The position numbers were made by a program, and so were the translations under genes. Below are positions 46,159 through 54,780 of a stretch of DNA of 64,000 nucleotides, piece after piece (the stretch's first letter is position 1; every line of letters starts with the position of its first letter). The notes below the pieces were generated by a model, which made no database searches, was not told the origin of the DNA, and was given only the letters and a program-made list of their open reading frames with translations. The DNA comes from Tenacibaculum sp. M341. GTDB lineage: Bacteria; Bacteroidota; Bacteroidia; Flavobacteriales; Flavobacteriaceae. The stretch spans positions 124,001 through 188,000 of the forward strand of contig NZ_SJXJ01000006.1 in NCBI RefSeq assembly GCF_004337695.1. The letters run 5' to 3'.

Positions 46159-48087
46159 TTAGTTACATGAATTATTTGAAATAGTAACATTGTTTAAAAC
46201 AGCATCATCGCTATATAAACATCTATAATTTCCAGTTGTTCCAGTAGGAATACTGATAATGTTATCAGTTACAATTACATCATTTAATACATTATCTAAT
46301 TTAATTCCATGACTTTCGTTTGGAATTATGGTATTCTCAGTCATTTTACTGTTGTCTACATTCGTAAATGAGATTCCTCCAGTCATTGAGTTTTTATGGA
46401 AGGTAATTCCTGAAGCTCTTGAAAAAATAATGCCTTTATCATTTTTAAAGTCATTCGCTTCAATTATCATTTGCTTGTCTTTATCATCATCAAGATTATT
46501 CATGTTAGCTACATATAAATTGAAGTTTCCAGTAGTTGTTACAGTATTCTCTTTAATTTCAACATTATCACAATAAGTGTTTGTAGATTGTATTCCGTTT
46601 TTTGTAACATCAATCATGTTGTTGTGAATTCTAGCATCTTTTGCTTGCGATAATTGTATACCTGCGCCACAATCTTTTATGTTATTATGATGTACATATG
46701 CATCAATAGACCCTACAATAATTCCTGCACTGTAACCTTGAATGGAATTGTTGGCTATTTCATTATTAAAAACAGTTTCACCACTTCCTGCTATAAACAT
46801 TGCCCAACTATCTTGTGCACTGCCTACAGCTTTAAAATTATTGTCTAAAATTTTTGCACCAGACACAAAAGAACTCACTACTCTAGATCCAATATCATTA
46901 CCCTTTACAGTAATATCTTGCCCAATGGTAATCGTTAAAAATCCGCCTCTACTTCCGCTTTCAGTATTGTTTTTTATCAGTACATCAAATACTCTTTGGT
47001 ATTCTTGTAAATCACCATTAGTGTCTCTAAATCTTTCAGGTTCAATATTAATTGCATATCCAACTTCCCCTCCATCAGTATTGGCATTAGGTTGACCAGT
47101 ATCAATAAACGTATTGTTTTCAATAGTAACATTTCTTCCATCTACTAAGGCAATAGCCATTCTTCTAGAGTTTTTAATAGTGCAATTTTTAATGGTTACA
47201 TTTTCAGTAGGATTATAATCAGGGTTAAAAGCAAAGCCAAAAGAATAGATAGCAAAGGTTCCTGAAGAACCATTTTGAAAATTTCCACCATTCACTACTA
47301 TATTTCTTCCAGAGTGAATATGAATTAAATGACTTCCTTCGGTACCAGTATCATCAGGAGAAAAAATACGTTCATTTCTATCTCCATAAAAATTTCCACC
47401 AGTAATAGTAATATTTTCAGCATCTCTAACGGCTAAAATTGCCCCAGAGTTTTTATTGTAATTTCCTCCAGGAAAAATTCTTAGATGAGTGTTACTGGTC
47501 ATAATCAAATTAAAATCTGAAGGTAAGTTGACAGCCTCTAAAGAAGGATAATAATTTTGATTACTCGTTGTGCTTGTAACTCTAGTTACTTCAAAAAAAG
47601 CATCTAATTCGTTTATTTTAAAAGTATCTGCTCCAAGTTTTTTTGTAAAAAAGAAGAGCTTTTCTAATTTGGCAGTATTTTCTAAAGCAGTATCAGAATC
47701 TGTAGTACCTTCTACAATATCCCATTTTGAAGTTAAAAAATTAAAAGTAGTATTTTGTAATTGTACATCACCTTCTAAATCTATAGTATGATTTAGTAAT
47801 TCACCAGCAATGGTACCACCATTAAAGATAAGTGTACCATTAGTAATTTCACCACCATTAAAATTAAAGTTTACATTATTAGGCAAAGAAACAGTTTCTC
47901 CTTTTAAATCTAATGAGCAATCAATTTCTAAGGTAGCATTTTCTTTAATATCGATAGCATCAAAATTACAGGGAAGAATAATTGTTGGAGCTTCATCTTG
48001 AGTATTGTCATTGCCAATTGAAAACGTAGTTTCTTTACTACATGACATCATACCAAGAATAGCTAAATTTACAGCTATTTTTTTCAT
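46159..48087 (-). CDS. Right-handed parallel beta-helix lipoprotein
   Basis: A 642-residue lipoprotein. MKKIAVNLAILGMMSCSKE has a lipobox with Cys16. The first 100 residues form an N-terminal cap rich in NFNGGEITNGTLIFNGGTI; then many parallel-beta-helix coils follow, each with N-rich turns (ENITITGGNFYGDRNER, NVTIKNCTIKNSRRMAIALV, DVLIKNNTESGSRGGFLTIT). The fold is that of pectate lyases, NosD-like proteins and phage depolymerases; no specific active site is recognisable. Surface or periplasmic location by lipid anchor. Convergent with the TPR/HTH regulator gene. Confidence 0.87.
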   Translation of the reverse strand: MKKIAVNLAILGMMSCSKETTFSIGNDNTQDEAPTIILPCNFDAIDIKENATLEIDCSLDLKGETVSLPNNVNFNFNGGEITNGTLIFNGGTIAGELLNHTIDLEGDVQLQNTTFNFLTSKWDIVEGTTDSDTALENTAKLEKLFFFTKKLGADTFKINELDAFFEVTRVTSTTSNQNYYPSLEAVNLPSDFNLIMTSNTHLRIFPGGNYNKNSGAILAVRDAENITITGGNFYGDRNERIFSPDDTGTEGSHLIHIHSGRNIVVNGGNFQNGSSGTFAIYSFGFAFNPDYNPTENVTIKNCTIKNSRRMAIALVDGRNVTIENNTFIDTGQPNANTDGGEVGYAINIEPERFRDTNGDLQEYQRVFDVLIKNNTESGSRGGFLTITIGQDITVKGNDIGSRVVSSFVSGAKILDNNFKAVGSAQDSWAMFIAGSGETVFNNEIANNSIQGYSAGIIVGSIDAYVHHNNIKDCGAGIQLSQAKDARIHNNMIDVTKNGIQSTNTYCDNVEIKENTVTTTGNFNLYVANMNNLDDDKDKQMIIEANDFKNDKGIIFSRASGITFHKNSMTGGISFTNVDNSKMTENTIIPNESHGIKLDNVLNDVIVTDNIISIPTGTTGNYRCLYSDDAVLNNVTISNNSCN

Positions 48088-48164
48088 TTTTAGGGAATTA
48101 TTTTAATATGTGTAGCAAAATAACAAATATTTTTTATTTTTAAAGTATCAACTATTTTAAACTT

Positions 48165-48662
48165 ATGGGATCTAACTATTATATTTTGTTTATTGCAGCG
48201 CTTATACCTTTATTTGTAGGATTTTTTTGGTATGGACCACTGTTTAAGAATGCTTGGATGAAGGAAATGAGTTTTTCCGAAGAAAATTTAAAAGGAGGTA
48301 ATATGTTACTTGTTTTTGGATTATCTTATTTATTAGGGCTTTTTGTTGCTTCTGCTTTAATGATGGTAGTTATTCACCAAATGGGTGTGTATTCTACTTT
48401 AGCACATTTGCCAAGTTTTAAAGATACAACTAGTGAAACTTATACTGCTTTTACTTCATTTATGGAAAAATACGGTCATATAGGTAGAACATTTAAGCAT
48501 GGTTCTTTACATGGAGGTTTAATAGGTGTCTTTTTAGTGATGCCAGTTTTGGCTATTCAAGCTATGTTTGAAAGAAAGAGCTTTAAGTATATTGCCATTA
48601 ATGCTGGCTATTGGATAATTACACTTTCATTAATGGGAGGCGTAATTTCTCAATGGTTATAA
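48165..48662 (+). CDS. DUF1761 family membrane protein
   Basis: A 165-residue inner-membrane protein with about four hydrophobic helices. The DUF1761 opening is clear (YYILFIAALIPLFVGFFWYG, then PLFKNAWMKEM), and the second half has KHGSLHGGLIGVFLVMPVLA and YWIITLSLMGGVISQWL. Function of the family is unknown. It is transcribed alone between a beta-helix lipoprotein gene (divergent) and sprE. Confidence 0.85.
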   Translation: MGSNYYILFIAALIPLFVGFFWYGPLFKNAWMKEMSFSEENLKGGNMLLVFGLSYLLGLFVASALMMVVIHQMGVYSTLAHLPSFKDTTSETYTAFTSFMEKYGHIGRTFKHGSLHGGLIGVFLVMPVLAIQAMFERKSFKYIAINAGYWIITLSLMGGVISQWL

Positions 48663-48827
48663 ATTCACTGTAAACTATTTAGCCGTCTTTAAGAATAGTT
48701 TTTAAAAAGCATTATTTTTATTGGACTCTCAAATAGTTAAAATTAGCTTTTTATTTCTATTTTTACGCACATTAGTACAATAGTTGCCTGTTTTAACTGT
48801 TGTATTTTAATAGATAGAACGTTTTTT

Positions 48828-51071
48828 ATGAGAAAGTTTTACAACCAAATAGTCTTTGTAATTATTGTTGGTGCCTTATTTGCATGCAGCACAACTAAAG
48901 ATTCTGTTATTAACAGAAACTTTCATACGTTAACAACCAAATACAACGTGTTGTTTAATGGTGAACAAGCATTTCAAAAAGGACTTAAAAATATTGAAGA
49001 TAATTTTGAGGATAATTTTTGGAAAAGACTTCCAATTGAACCTATAACTTTTGATGAAAGAAGTATAGGTGAGTTAAAATTTAATTCAACTCCAGGTGAT
49101 GGTTTTGACGACAATGGAAAAGGTGGTGGAAGTGATAGTCAGGCAGTAACTCCTTTTGATAAAGCTGAAGAAAAAGCTGTAAAAGCAGTTCAGAAGCATT
49201 CGATGAATATTAACGGTTTTGAAAGAAATCGCCAAATAGATGATGCTTATTTGTTATTAGGGAAATCTAGATATTACACCCAAAGATTCATTCCTGCAAT
49301 TGAAGCTTTCAATTACATCATCGCAAATTATCCAAAAGCAAATTTAATATACGATACTAAGGTTTGGAGAGCAAAATCAAATGTTCGTTTAGATAATGAA
49401 CGCTTAGCAATTGAAACTTTAGAACTGTTAATAGAGTTAGACAAAAACGAGAAAAATTTAACAAACGTTCAACGTCAGAGTGCTTACACTGCTATGGCGA
49501 TGGCTTATGAAAAAACAGATACAATTCAGAAAGTAATTGAAAATCTTAAAATTTCTACTTCTTTTGTTAATAACGCACAATCAGCAAGGAATAAATTCAT
49601 TTTAGGTCAAATTTACAGCGAGTTAAATAGAAAAGATTCGGCAAGAACAGTATTTAATCAATTAGCTTACAGTAAAAGAACACCAGAAAAATATAGAATT
49701 CATGCTAATATTGAGTTAGTTAGAAACATGGATAAAGATTCTTCTAACTTGTATTTAATTCAGAAATTAAAAAAGTTAGCTAGAAACTCTGATTACAGAA
49801 AATATACAAATGAACTTTACTATCAATTAGGAGTTTTAGAAGAATCAAGAGATAGTGTTAATAGAGCAGAAACATATTACTTAAAATCTTTAGAAGCTAA
49901 GAAAAATACTAACTATCAAAAAACCTATGCATTTGAACGTTTAGGGAATATTTATTTTGATAGAGAGGATTATATTTTGGCAGGATCTTTTTACGATAGT
50001 GTTTTACAAGTAACTACAGAAGAGTTTGCTACAGAAAAGAGAATTCGTAGAATAAAAAGAAAAAATAAAGGACTAACCAAGCTTAGAGAGTTTGAAAATA
50101 TAGTTAAGAATAATGACAGTATTTTAAGGTTGGTTGCAATGAATGACGATGAACGTAACGCTTTCTTTACAGAGTACATTGAAAAGTTAAAAGTAGAAGA
50201 TGAAACTAAAAGACAGCGATTATTAAATTCTCAAGACTTCGGAAGTCAGTTTGCTGGAGGAGGAGTTTCATTTGGAGGAAATGGATCAGGAGGTACTTGG
50301 TATTTCTATAACTCACAATCTAAAGGCTTTGGTAAAGTTAATTTCCAGAAAAATTGGGGTAACAGACCTTTGGAAGATAATTGGAGATGGTCAGATAAAA
50401 ACCAAAGTGGAGAAGAAGAGGAAGAAGAACTCGAAATAGAAGTTGAAAAAACAGACAGTAAGTACGAATTATCAACTTATATAAGTGCCATACCTACAGA
50501 TGAAAAAGTAATAGAACAGTTGCAATCTGAAAGAACAGATGCGCTGTATCAATTAGGTTTAATTTATAAAGAGCAGTTTAAAAACCCTAAAAGAGGGATA
50601 GATAATTTTGAGAAGTTTTTAGTGTCAAATAAAAAAGACGATTTAATACTGCCTGTTAATTATCACTTGTACCAAGCTTATTCAGCAATTGAAGATGCTG
50701 AAAAAATTGAAGAAAAAAAGAACTTAATTTTAAATAAGTATCCAGAATCTCAGTTTGCTCAAATTATTAGAGAGCCTAATAAGAAGTTAGAAACCAATAC
50801 ACAAGTAAGTGAAATAGAAAAAAAATATAAAGAAATTTACAGAATGTATAAATTCAATATGAATGAAGAAGCTGTAAATCAAATAGATAATTTAGGGAGT
50901 AGTATTGAAAATTCAAAAATAATTGCTAAATTCGCTTTACTTAGGGCTATGGCACTAGGTAAGTATAAAAGTAAAGAAGAATATAAAAAGGCGTTAGAAC
51001 TTGTTGCTACTAAATATGCAGGGCAAATTGAAGGGCAAAAGGCTAGCGAAATTATTGAAATATTAAATTAA
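48828..51071 (+). CDS. sprE: T9SS/gliding lipoprotein SprE (PorW)
   Basis: A 747-residue lipoprotein of the type IX secretion system. The signal ends VGALFACSTTKDS with lipidated Cys20; the diagnostic stretch NRNFHTLTTKYNVLFNGEQA follows. TPR repeats fill about residues 130-420 (e.g. YYTQRFIPAIEAFNYIIANY), a glycine-rich GGGVSFGGNGSGGTWYFYN occupies the middle, and C-terminal repeats (YQLGLIYKEQFKNPKRGIDN) end the protein. In Flavobacterium johnsoniae and Porphyromonas, SprE/PorW is needed for secretion and gliding or for coupling core and ring complexes. Next gene, six bases later, is a bactofilin. Confidence 0.9.
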   Translation: MRKFYNQIVFVIIVGALFACSTTKDSVINRNFHTLTTKYNVLFNGEQAFQKGLKNIEDNFEDNFWKRLPIEPITFDERSIGELKFNSTPGDGFDDNGKGGGSDSQAVTPFDKAEEKAVKAVQKHSMNINGFERNRQIDDAYLLLGKSRYYTQRFIPAIEAFNYIIANYPKANLIYDTKVWRAKSNVRLDNERLAIETLELLIELDKNEKNLTNVQRQSAYTAMAMAYEKTDTIQKVIENLKISTSFVNNAQSARNKFILGQIYSELNRKDSARTVFNQLAYSKRTPEKYRIHANIELVRNMDKDSSNLYLIQKLKKLARNSDYRKYTNELYYQLGVLEESRDSVNRAETYYLKSLEAKKNTNYQKTYAFERLGNIYFDREDYILAGSFYDSVLQVTTEEFATEKRIRRIKRKNKGLTKLREFENIVKNNDSILRLVAMNDDERNAFFTEYIEKLKVEDETKRQRLLNSQDFGSQFAGGGVSFGGNGSGGTWYFYNSQSKGFGKVNFQKNWGNRPLEDNWRWSDKNQSGEEEEEELEIEVEKTDSKYELSTYISAIPTDEKVIEQLQSERTDALYQLGLIYKEQFKNPKRGIDNFEKFLVSNKKDDLILPVNYHLYQAYSAIEDAEKIEEKKNLILNKYPESQFAQIIREPNKKLETNTQVSEIEKKYKEIYRMYKFNMNEEAVNQIDNLGSSIENSKIIAKFALLRAMALGKYKSKEEYKKALELVATKYAGQIEGQKASEIIEILN

Positions 51072-51077
51072 TTCCCT

Positions 51078-51500
51078 ATGTTTAGTAATAAAAACAAAAA
51101 AGAACCAATAGTAGAAAGAAAAGCATCAGGTAGAAATGTGATAGGAAGGGGAACTAAAATTACTGGAGATTTTATTTCAGAAGGTGATTTTAGAATTGAT
51201 GGTGTTTTAGAAGGTACATTAAAAACAAATGGACGTGTAATTATTGGTCAAGAAGGTTACATTAATGGAACTGTTGATTGCAGTAATGCAGATGTAGAAG
51301 GTAAATTTTCTGGAGATTTTAATGTATCAAATATGTTAACAGCAAAATCTACAGCTAACATTACTGGAAATGTAAATGTAGGACAAATATCTACAGAACC
51401 AGGAGCTTCTTTTAATGCAACATGCAATATGAGAGGAGCCATAAAAGAATTAGGTAAAGATAATAATGCCTCAAAATCAAAGAAGCAAGAAACCGCTTAA
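51078..51500 (+). CDS. Bactofilin (polymer-forming cytoskeletal protein)
   Basis: A 140-residue bactofilin: short disordered ends and a right-handed beta-helix core (about 25-115) with GTKITGDFISEGDFRIDGVL, EGTLKTNGRVIIGQEGYING and GKFSGDFNVSNMLTAKSTAN. Bactofilins polymerise without nucleotide and scaffold wall enzymes or envelope complexes. It lies six bases after sprE and overlaps atpZ by 35 bases in another frame, so it links secretion and ATP synthase genes in one transcript. Confidence 0.92.
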   Translation: MFSNKNKKEPIVERKASGRNVIGRGTKITGDFISEGDFRIDGVLEGTLKTNGRVIIGQEGYINGTVDCSNADVEGKFSGDFNVSNMLTAKSTANITGNVNVGQISTEPGASFNATCNMRGAIKELGKDNNASKSKKQETA

Positions 51501-51690
51501 TAAATATTTACGTTTTAGTGGTATAGCAATTCAAATGGGTTTAATCATTTACCTTGGTAACTTATTAGGTAAGTGGTTAGATGCAAACAATTCAAATAAT
51601 GATGAGTTATACGCTAAAATTTGTACTTTAGTAGCCGTTTTTATCGCAATGTATACAGTGATAAAACAAGTTACTAAACTATCAAAATAA
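51466..51690 (+). CDS. AtpZ/AtpI-type F0F1-ATPase accessory membrane protein
   Basis: A 74-residue protein with two transmembrane helices (YLRFSGIAIQMGLIIYLGNL, then AKICTLVAVFIAMYTVIKQV) separated by LGKWLDANNSNNDEL, the AtpZ pattern. Such proteins assist c-ring assembly or Mg uptake. The start overlaps the end of the bactofilin gene by 35 bases in a different frame, and the next gene follows after two bases. Confidence 0.82.
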   Translation: MPQNQRSKKPLNKYLRFSGIAIQMGLIIYLGNLLGKWLDANNSNNDELYAKICTLVAVFIAMYTVIKQVTKLSK

Positions 51691-51692
51691 TA

Positions 51693-52097
51693 ATGAGTAA
51701 AAGAATTACTATATTTTTAGCAACAGTTTTGTTGCTTTTTTTTATGAGTTATTTTTTGAATGACTTTATCGTTCAAAAAAATAACATCAGTTTATCTTTT
51801 AATTTGCTACATGTTTATCTTTTTCATGCCATAGCAAGTTTAATAATTTACGTACTTGTAGAGTTAGTCGTAACGCAACTACCAAATGAAACGGGTTACT
51901 TATACCTAGCACTAACCATGATTAAATTAGGAGTTTTTGTAATGCTTTTCCAAGAAAGTATCTTTTCAGGAGAACCATTAACCAAACCAGATAAAGCATC
52001 CCTTATAGCACCTTTATTTATTTTTTTAATAACTGAAACTATTGGTGTTGCAAAGCTTCTGAATAACAAACAATTCACTCAAAAAAAAGGAGAATAA
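51693..52097 (+). CDS. DUF6168-like membrane protein of the atp cluster
   Basis: A 134-residue membrane protein with four predicted helices (IFLATVLLLFFMSYF, LHVYLFHAIASLIIYVL, YLYLALTMIKLGVFVMLF and IAPLFIFLITETIGVAKLL). Position matches the AtpI/UncI-like slot before atpB in other Flavobacteriaceae, for which DUF6168 is the label I recall. No motif tells the function. It starts two bases after atpZ and ends about 20 bases before the atpB promoter. Confidence 0.72.
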   Translation: MSKRITIFLATVLLLFFMSYFLNDFIVQKNNISLSFNLLHVYLFHAIASLIIYVLVELVVTQLPNETGYLYLALTMIKLGVFVMLFQESIFSGEPLTKPDKASLIAPLFIFLITETIGVAKLLNNKQFTQKKGE

Positions 52098-52117
52098 AAA
52101 CTAAGACAAAAAAAGAG

Positions 52118-52147
52118 TTTGTGTTTTTAATTAAATGTGTACCTTTG
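52118..52147 (+). promoter_or_regulatory. Consensus promoter of the atpB-G operon
   Basis: TTTG (52118-52121), 18-bp spacer, TACCTTTG (52140-52147). Predicted start about 52154, giving a leader of about 30 bases before atpB. Confidence 0.8.
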
Positions 52148-52184
52148 CACGAAATTTAAAGGGAACGAATCACATTAACTAACT

Positions 52185-53309
52185 ATGATGATGGCAACAA
52201 AAACTATTAAGGTTTTAACAGCAGTAACTTTACTATTCTCTTCTTTTGCAGTATTTGCAGGTGGCGGAGAAAAAACTTCTAGCGATGACGGAGGTAGAGT
52301 AAATACCAAAGAAGAAATAGAAGCTTATAAAAAACACCACTTAGCAGATTCGCACGATTTTCACATTTTTTCCTATACAAATAGTAATAATGAAAGAAAG
52401 CATATTGGTTTTCCTTTGCCTATTATTGTTTGGACGAGTGAAGGTTTGAAAACTTTCATGTCTTCTGAATTTCATCATGATGATAACGGTCATGTGATTG
52501 TTGAAAAGGATGGTTTAAAACTTACAAAGATCCATAGTAAGATTTATGAATTAGAAGCTGGTGCTGATCATGTGTCTTTTGATGATCATCATCATGCTAC
52601 AAATGCTCACAAAGTGTTAGATTTTTCAATAACTAAGAGTATTGTAGGTATGTTATTAGCTGGTGTATTAATGTTCTTCGGATTTAGATCTCTAGGGAAT
52701 AGTTATAAAAAAGGTGCTATTCCAACTGGAGTAGGTCGTTTTTTAGAGCCACTAGTTTTATATGTTAGAGATGAAATAGCTAGACCAAACATTGGAGAGA
52801 AGCATTACAGGAAGTTTATGGGCTTTTTATTAACTGTGTTTTTCTTTATCTGGATATTAAACTTATTAGGGTTAACTCCATTAGGATTTAATGTAACTGG
52901 TCAGATTGCAGTGACTGTTGCCTTAGCTTTAATGACTTTTGTGATTGTTCAGTTTAGTGGTAATAAAGATTACTGGAAACACATTTTCTGGATGCCAGGT
53001 GTACCAGTTCCAATGAAAATAGTTTTAGCACCAATTGAAGTTTTAGGTATGTTGACTAAACCGTTTTCGTTATTTGTTCGTTTATTTGCAAATATCACTG
53101 CAGGTCATGCTGTAGTTATGGGAATTGGAGCATTGATGATTTTGTTACAGGATAAATTTGGTACGGCTGGAGCAACAGGTATTTCATTTGCCTTAACGTT
53201 ATTCTTAACTTTAATTGAAGTTTTAGTGGCGTTTTTACAAGCTTACATTTTTACAATGTTATCATCATTGTTTATCGGGATGGCTGTTGAAGAACACGAC
53301 CATCACTAA
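52185..53309 (+). CDS. atpB: F0F1 ATP synthase subunit a
   Basis: A 374-residue subunit a, longer than the 270 residues of E. coli because of an N-terminal signal-like segment (to about residue 25) and a His/Asp-rich extracytoplasmic domain (about 26-145). The proton-channel helices follow; the essential Arg is Arg299 in LFVRLFANITAGHAVV. Three consecutive ATG codons begin the gene; the first is used here. Preceded by its own consensus promoter. The N-terminal extension is usual in Bacteroidota. Confidence 0.95.
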   Translation: MMMATKTIKVLTAVTLLFSSFAVFAGGGEKTSSDDGGRVNTKEEIEAYKKHHLADSHDFHIFSYTNSNNERKHIGFPLPIIVWTSEGLKTFMSSEFHHDDNGHVIVEKDGLKLTKIHSKIYELEAGADHVSFDDHHHATNAHKVLDFSITKSIVGMLLAGVLMFFGFRSLGNSYKKGAIPTGVGRFLEPLVLYVRDEIARPNIGEKHYRKFMGFLLTVFFFIWILNLLGLTPLGFNVTGQIAVTVALALMTFVIVQFSGNKDYWKHIFWMPGVPVPMKIVLAPIEVLGMLTKPFSLFVRLFANITAGHAVVMGIGALMILLQDKFGTAGATGISFALTLFLTLIEVLVAFLQAYIFTMLSSLFIGMAVEEHDHH

Positions 53310-53354
53310 GAATTAGAAATACGAATTTGTTTAATTATATATAAATCAATTATT

Positions 53355-53543
53355 ATGACACTTAATTTAGTTGGAGCAGGTTTAATCGTAATCGGAGGTG
53401 GATTAGGATTAGGTAAAATCGGAGGTAGTGCAATGGAAGCTATCGCTCGTCAACCAGAAGCTGCTGGTAAAATCCAAACTGCAATGATTATCATTGGAGC
53501 TTTATTAGAAGGTTTAGCATTTGGTGCTTTACTTTTAGGATAA
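53355..53543 (+). CDS. atpE: F0F1 ATP synthase subunit c
   Basis: A 62-residue c subunit with two helices joined by the ARQPE loop (31-35); the ion-binding carboxylate is Glu52 in ALLEGLAFG. It is short for the family (usually 70-85) but complete. Many copies per enzyme are needed, and a strong hairpin directly follows the gene, which could favour atpE mRNA over the downstream genes. Confidence 0.95.
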   Translation: MTLNLVGAGLIVIGGGLGLGKIGGSAMEAIARQPEAAGKIQTAMIIIGALLEGLAFGALLLG

Positions 53544-53562
53544 GATCAAAGAAATTAAAAAA

Positions 53563-53602
53563 GAACATCTTCCTGCAACGGTTGGTTGTAGGAAATGTTT
53601 TT
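53563..53602 (+). terminator. Strong hairpin between atpE and atpF (attenuator or processing site)
   Basis: Fifteen paired bases (53564-53579 with 53585-53599, one bulged C, one G-T), five-base loop, followed by TTTTTAAG. It looks like an intrinsic terminator inside the operon. Confidence 0.65.
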
Positions 53603-53635
53603 AAGAATTAAACAAAAATTAAAAGATAAAATATT

Positions 53636-54133
53636 ATGGAAATATTTAATGATTTTTCAGTAGGATTGTTCTTTATGCAGTTAGTAATCTTAGTTGTATT
53701 GATTTTTTTACTAGCTAAGTTTGCTTGGAGACCAATTTTAAACTCAATTTCAGAGCGAGAAGAAGGTATTCAGAGTGCATTAGATGCAGCAGAGAATGCT
53801 CGTAAAGAAATGCAAAACTTACAAGCTGATAACGAAAAGTTATTAAAAGAAGCGAGAGAAGAGAGAGATGCAATGATGAAAGAGGCTCGTGAAATTAAAG
53901 ATAAGATTATTGTTGATGCTAAAGAAGAGGCAGCTGAACAAACAGCTACTATGATCGAAAATGCAAAAGCAACAATTAAGCAAGAGCAACAAGCTGCTGT
54001 AGCTGAGTTAAAGAAGAAAGTAGCTGATTTATCAATTGGTATTGCTCAAACAGTAGTAAAGAAAGAATTAGCTTCACAAGATGATCAATTAAAGCTTGTT
54101 GAAGGTATGTTAGAAGAGGTTACTTTAAACTAA
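53636..54133 (+). CDS. atpF: F0F1 ATP synthase subunit b
   Basis: A 165-residue stator subunit b: one N-terminal transmembrane helix (FSVGLFFMQLVILVVLIFLL), then FAWRPILNSISEREEGIQSA and a long charged coiled coil rich in Ala, Glu and Lys to the end. Length is normal. It begins about 35 bases after the atpE hairpin and nine bases before atpH. Confidence 0.95.
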   Translation: MEIFNDFSVGLFFMQLVILVVLIFLLAKFAWRPILNSISEREEGIQSALDAAENARKEMQNLQADNEKLLKEAREERDAMMKEAREIKDKIIVDAKEEAAEQTATMIENAKATIKQEQQAAVAELKKKVADLSIGIAQTVVKKELASQDDQLKLVEGMLEEVTLN

Positions 54134-54142
54134 TTAAGTAAG

Positions 54143-54700
54143 ATGAAAGAAACAAGACCAGCATTACGTTACGCAAAAGCAATTTTAAACCTTGCTAAAG
54201 ATCAAGGAAAAGATGCTGAAGTAAACAATGATATGAAATCTATAGTTGATACGATTTCTGAAAGCGATGATTTAGATGCAATGCTAAAGAGTCCAATCAT
54301 TAAAGCATCTGATAAAAAGAAGGTGTTAAATGCATTGTTTGCAGATTCAGTAACAAACATCACTAAAGGCTTGTTTAATCTTTTAGCAGAAAACAAGAGA
54401 ATGTTAATTTTAGAAACTGTAGCTAAGCAGTACAGTGTAATCTACGATTTTCATAAGAAAATGCAGGTTGCTACAGTAACAACTGCAGTTGCATTAACTA
54501 AAGAACTAGAAGATAAAATTCAAAAGAAAATAGTAGAGATTACTGGAAACAGTGCTACTATTGAGAATGTTGTAAATCCAGACATTATAGGTGGATTTGT
54601 GTTAAGAGTTGGAGACGTACAATACGACGCAAGTATTTCTAACCAATTTAACGAATTAAGAAGAGAATTTGACAATAGTCACTATATTCCAAAAATTTAA
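54143..54700 (+). CDS. atpH: F0F1 ATP synthase subunit delta
   Basis: A 185-residue delta subunit that ties the stator to the top of F1. N-terminal helical bundle PALRYAKAILNLAKDQG, middle TKGLFNLLAENKRMLILETV and the conserved C-terminal block PDIIGGFVLRVGDVQYDASI. Located between atpF and atpA, the classical order. Confidence 0.94.
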   Translation: MKETRPALRYAKAILNLAKDQGKDAEVNNDMKSIVDTISESDDLDAMLKSPIIKASDKKKVLNALFADSVTNITKGLFNLLAENKRMLILETVAKQYSVIYDFHKKMQVATVTTAVALTKELEDKIQKKIVEITGNSATIENVVNPDIIGGFVLRVGDVQYDASISNQFNELRREFDNSHYIPKI

Positions 54701-54780
54701 ACTTTTTAAAAGGATTGAGGTAAAGAATTAGAGCTGTCCAACTTCTAATATCTAGCCTCTACTATCTAAAATAAAAAAAG

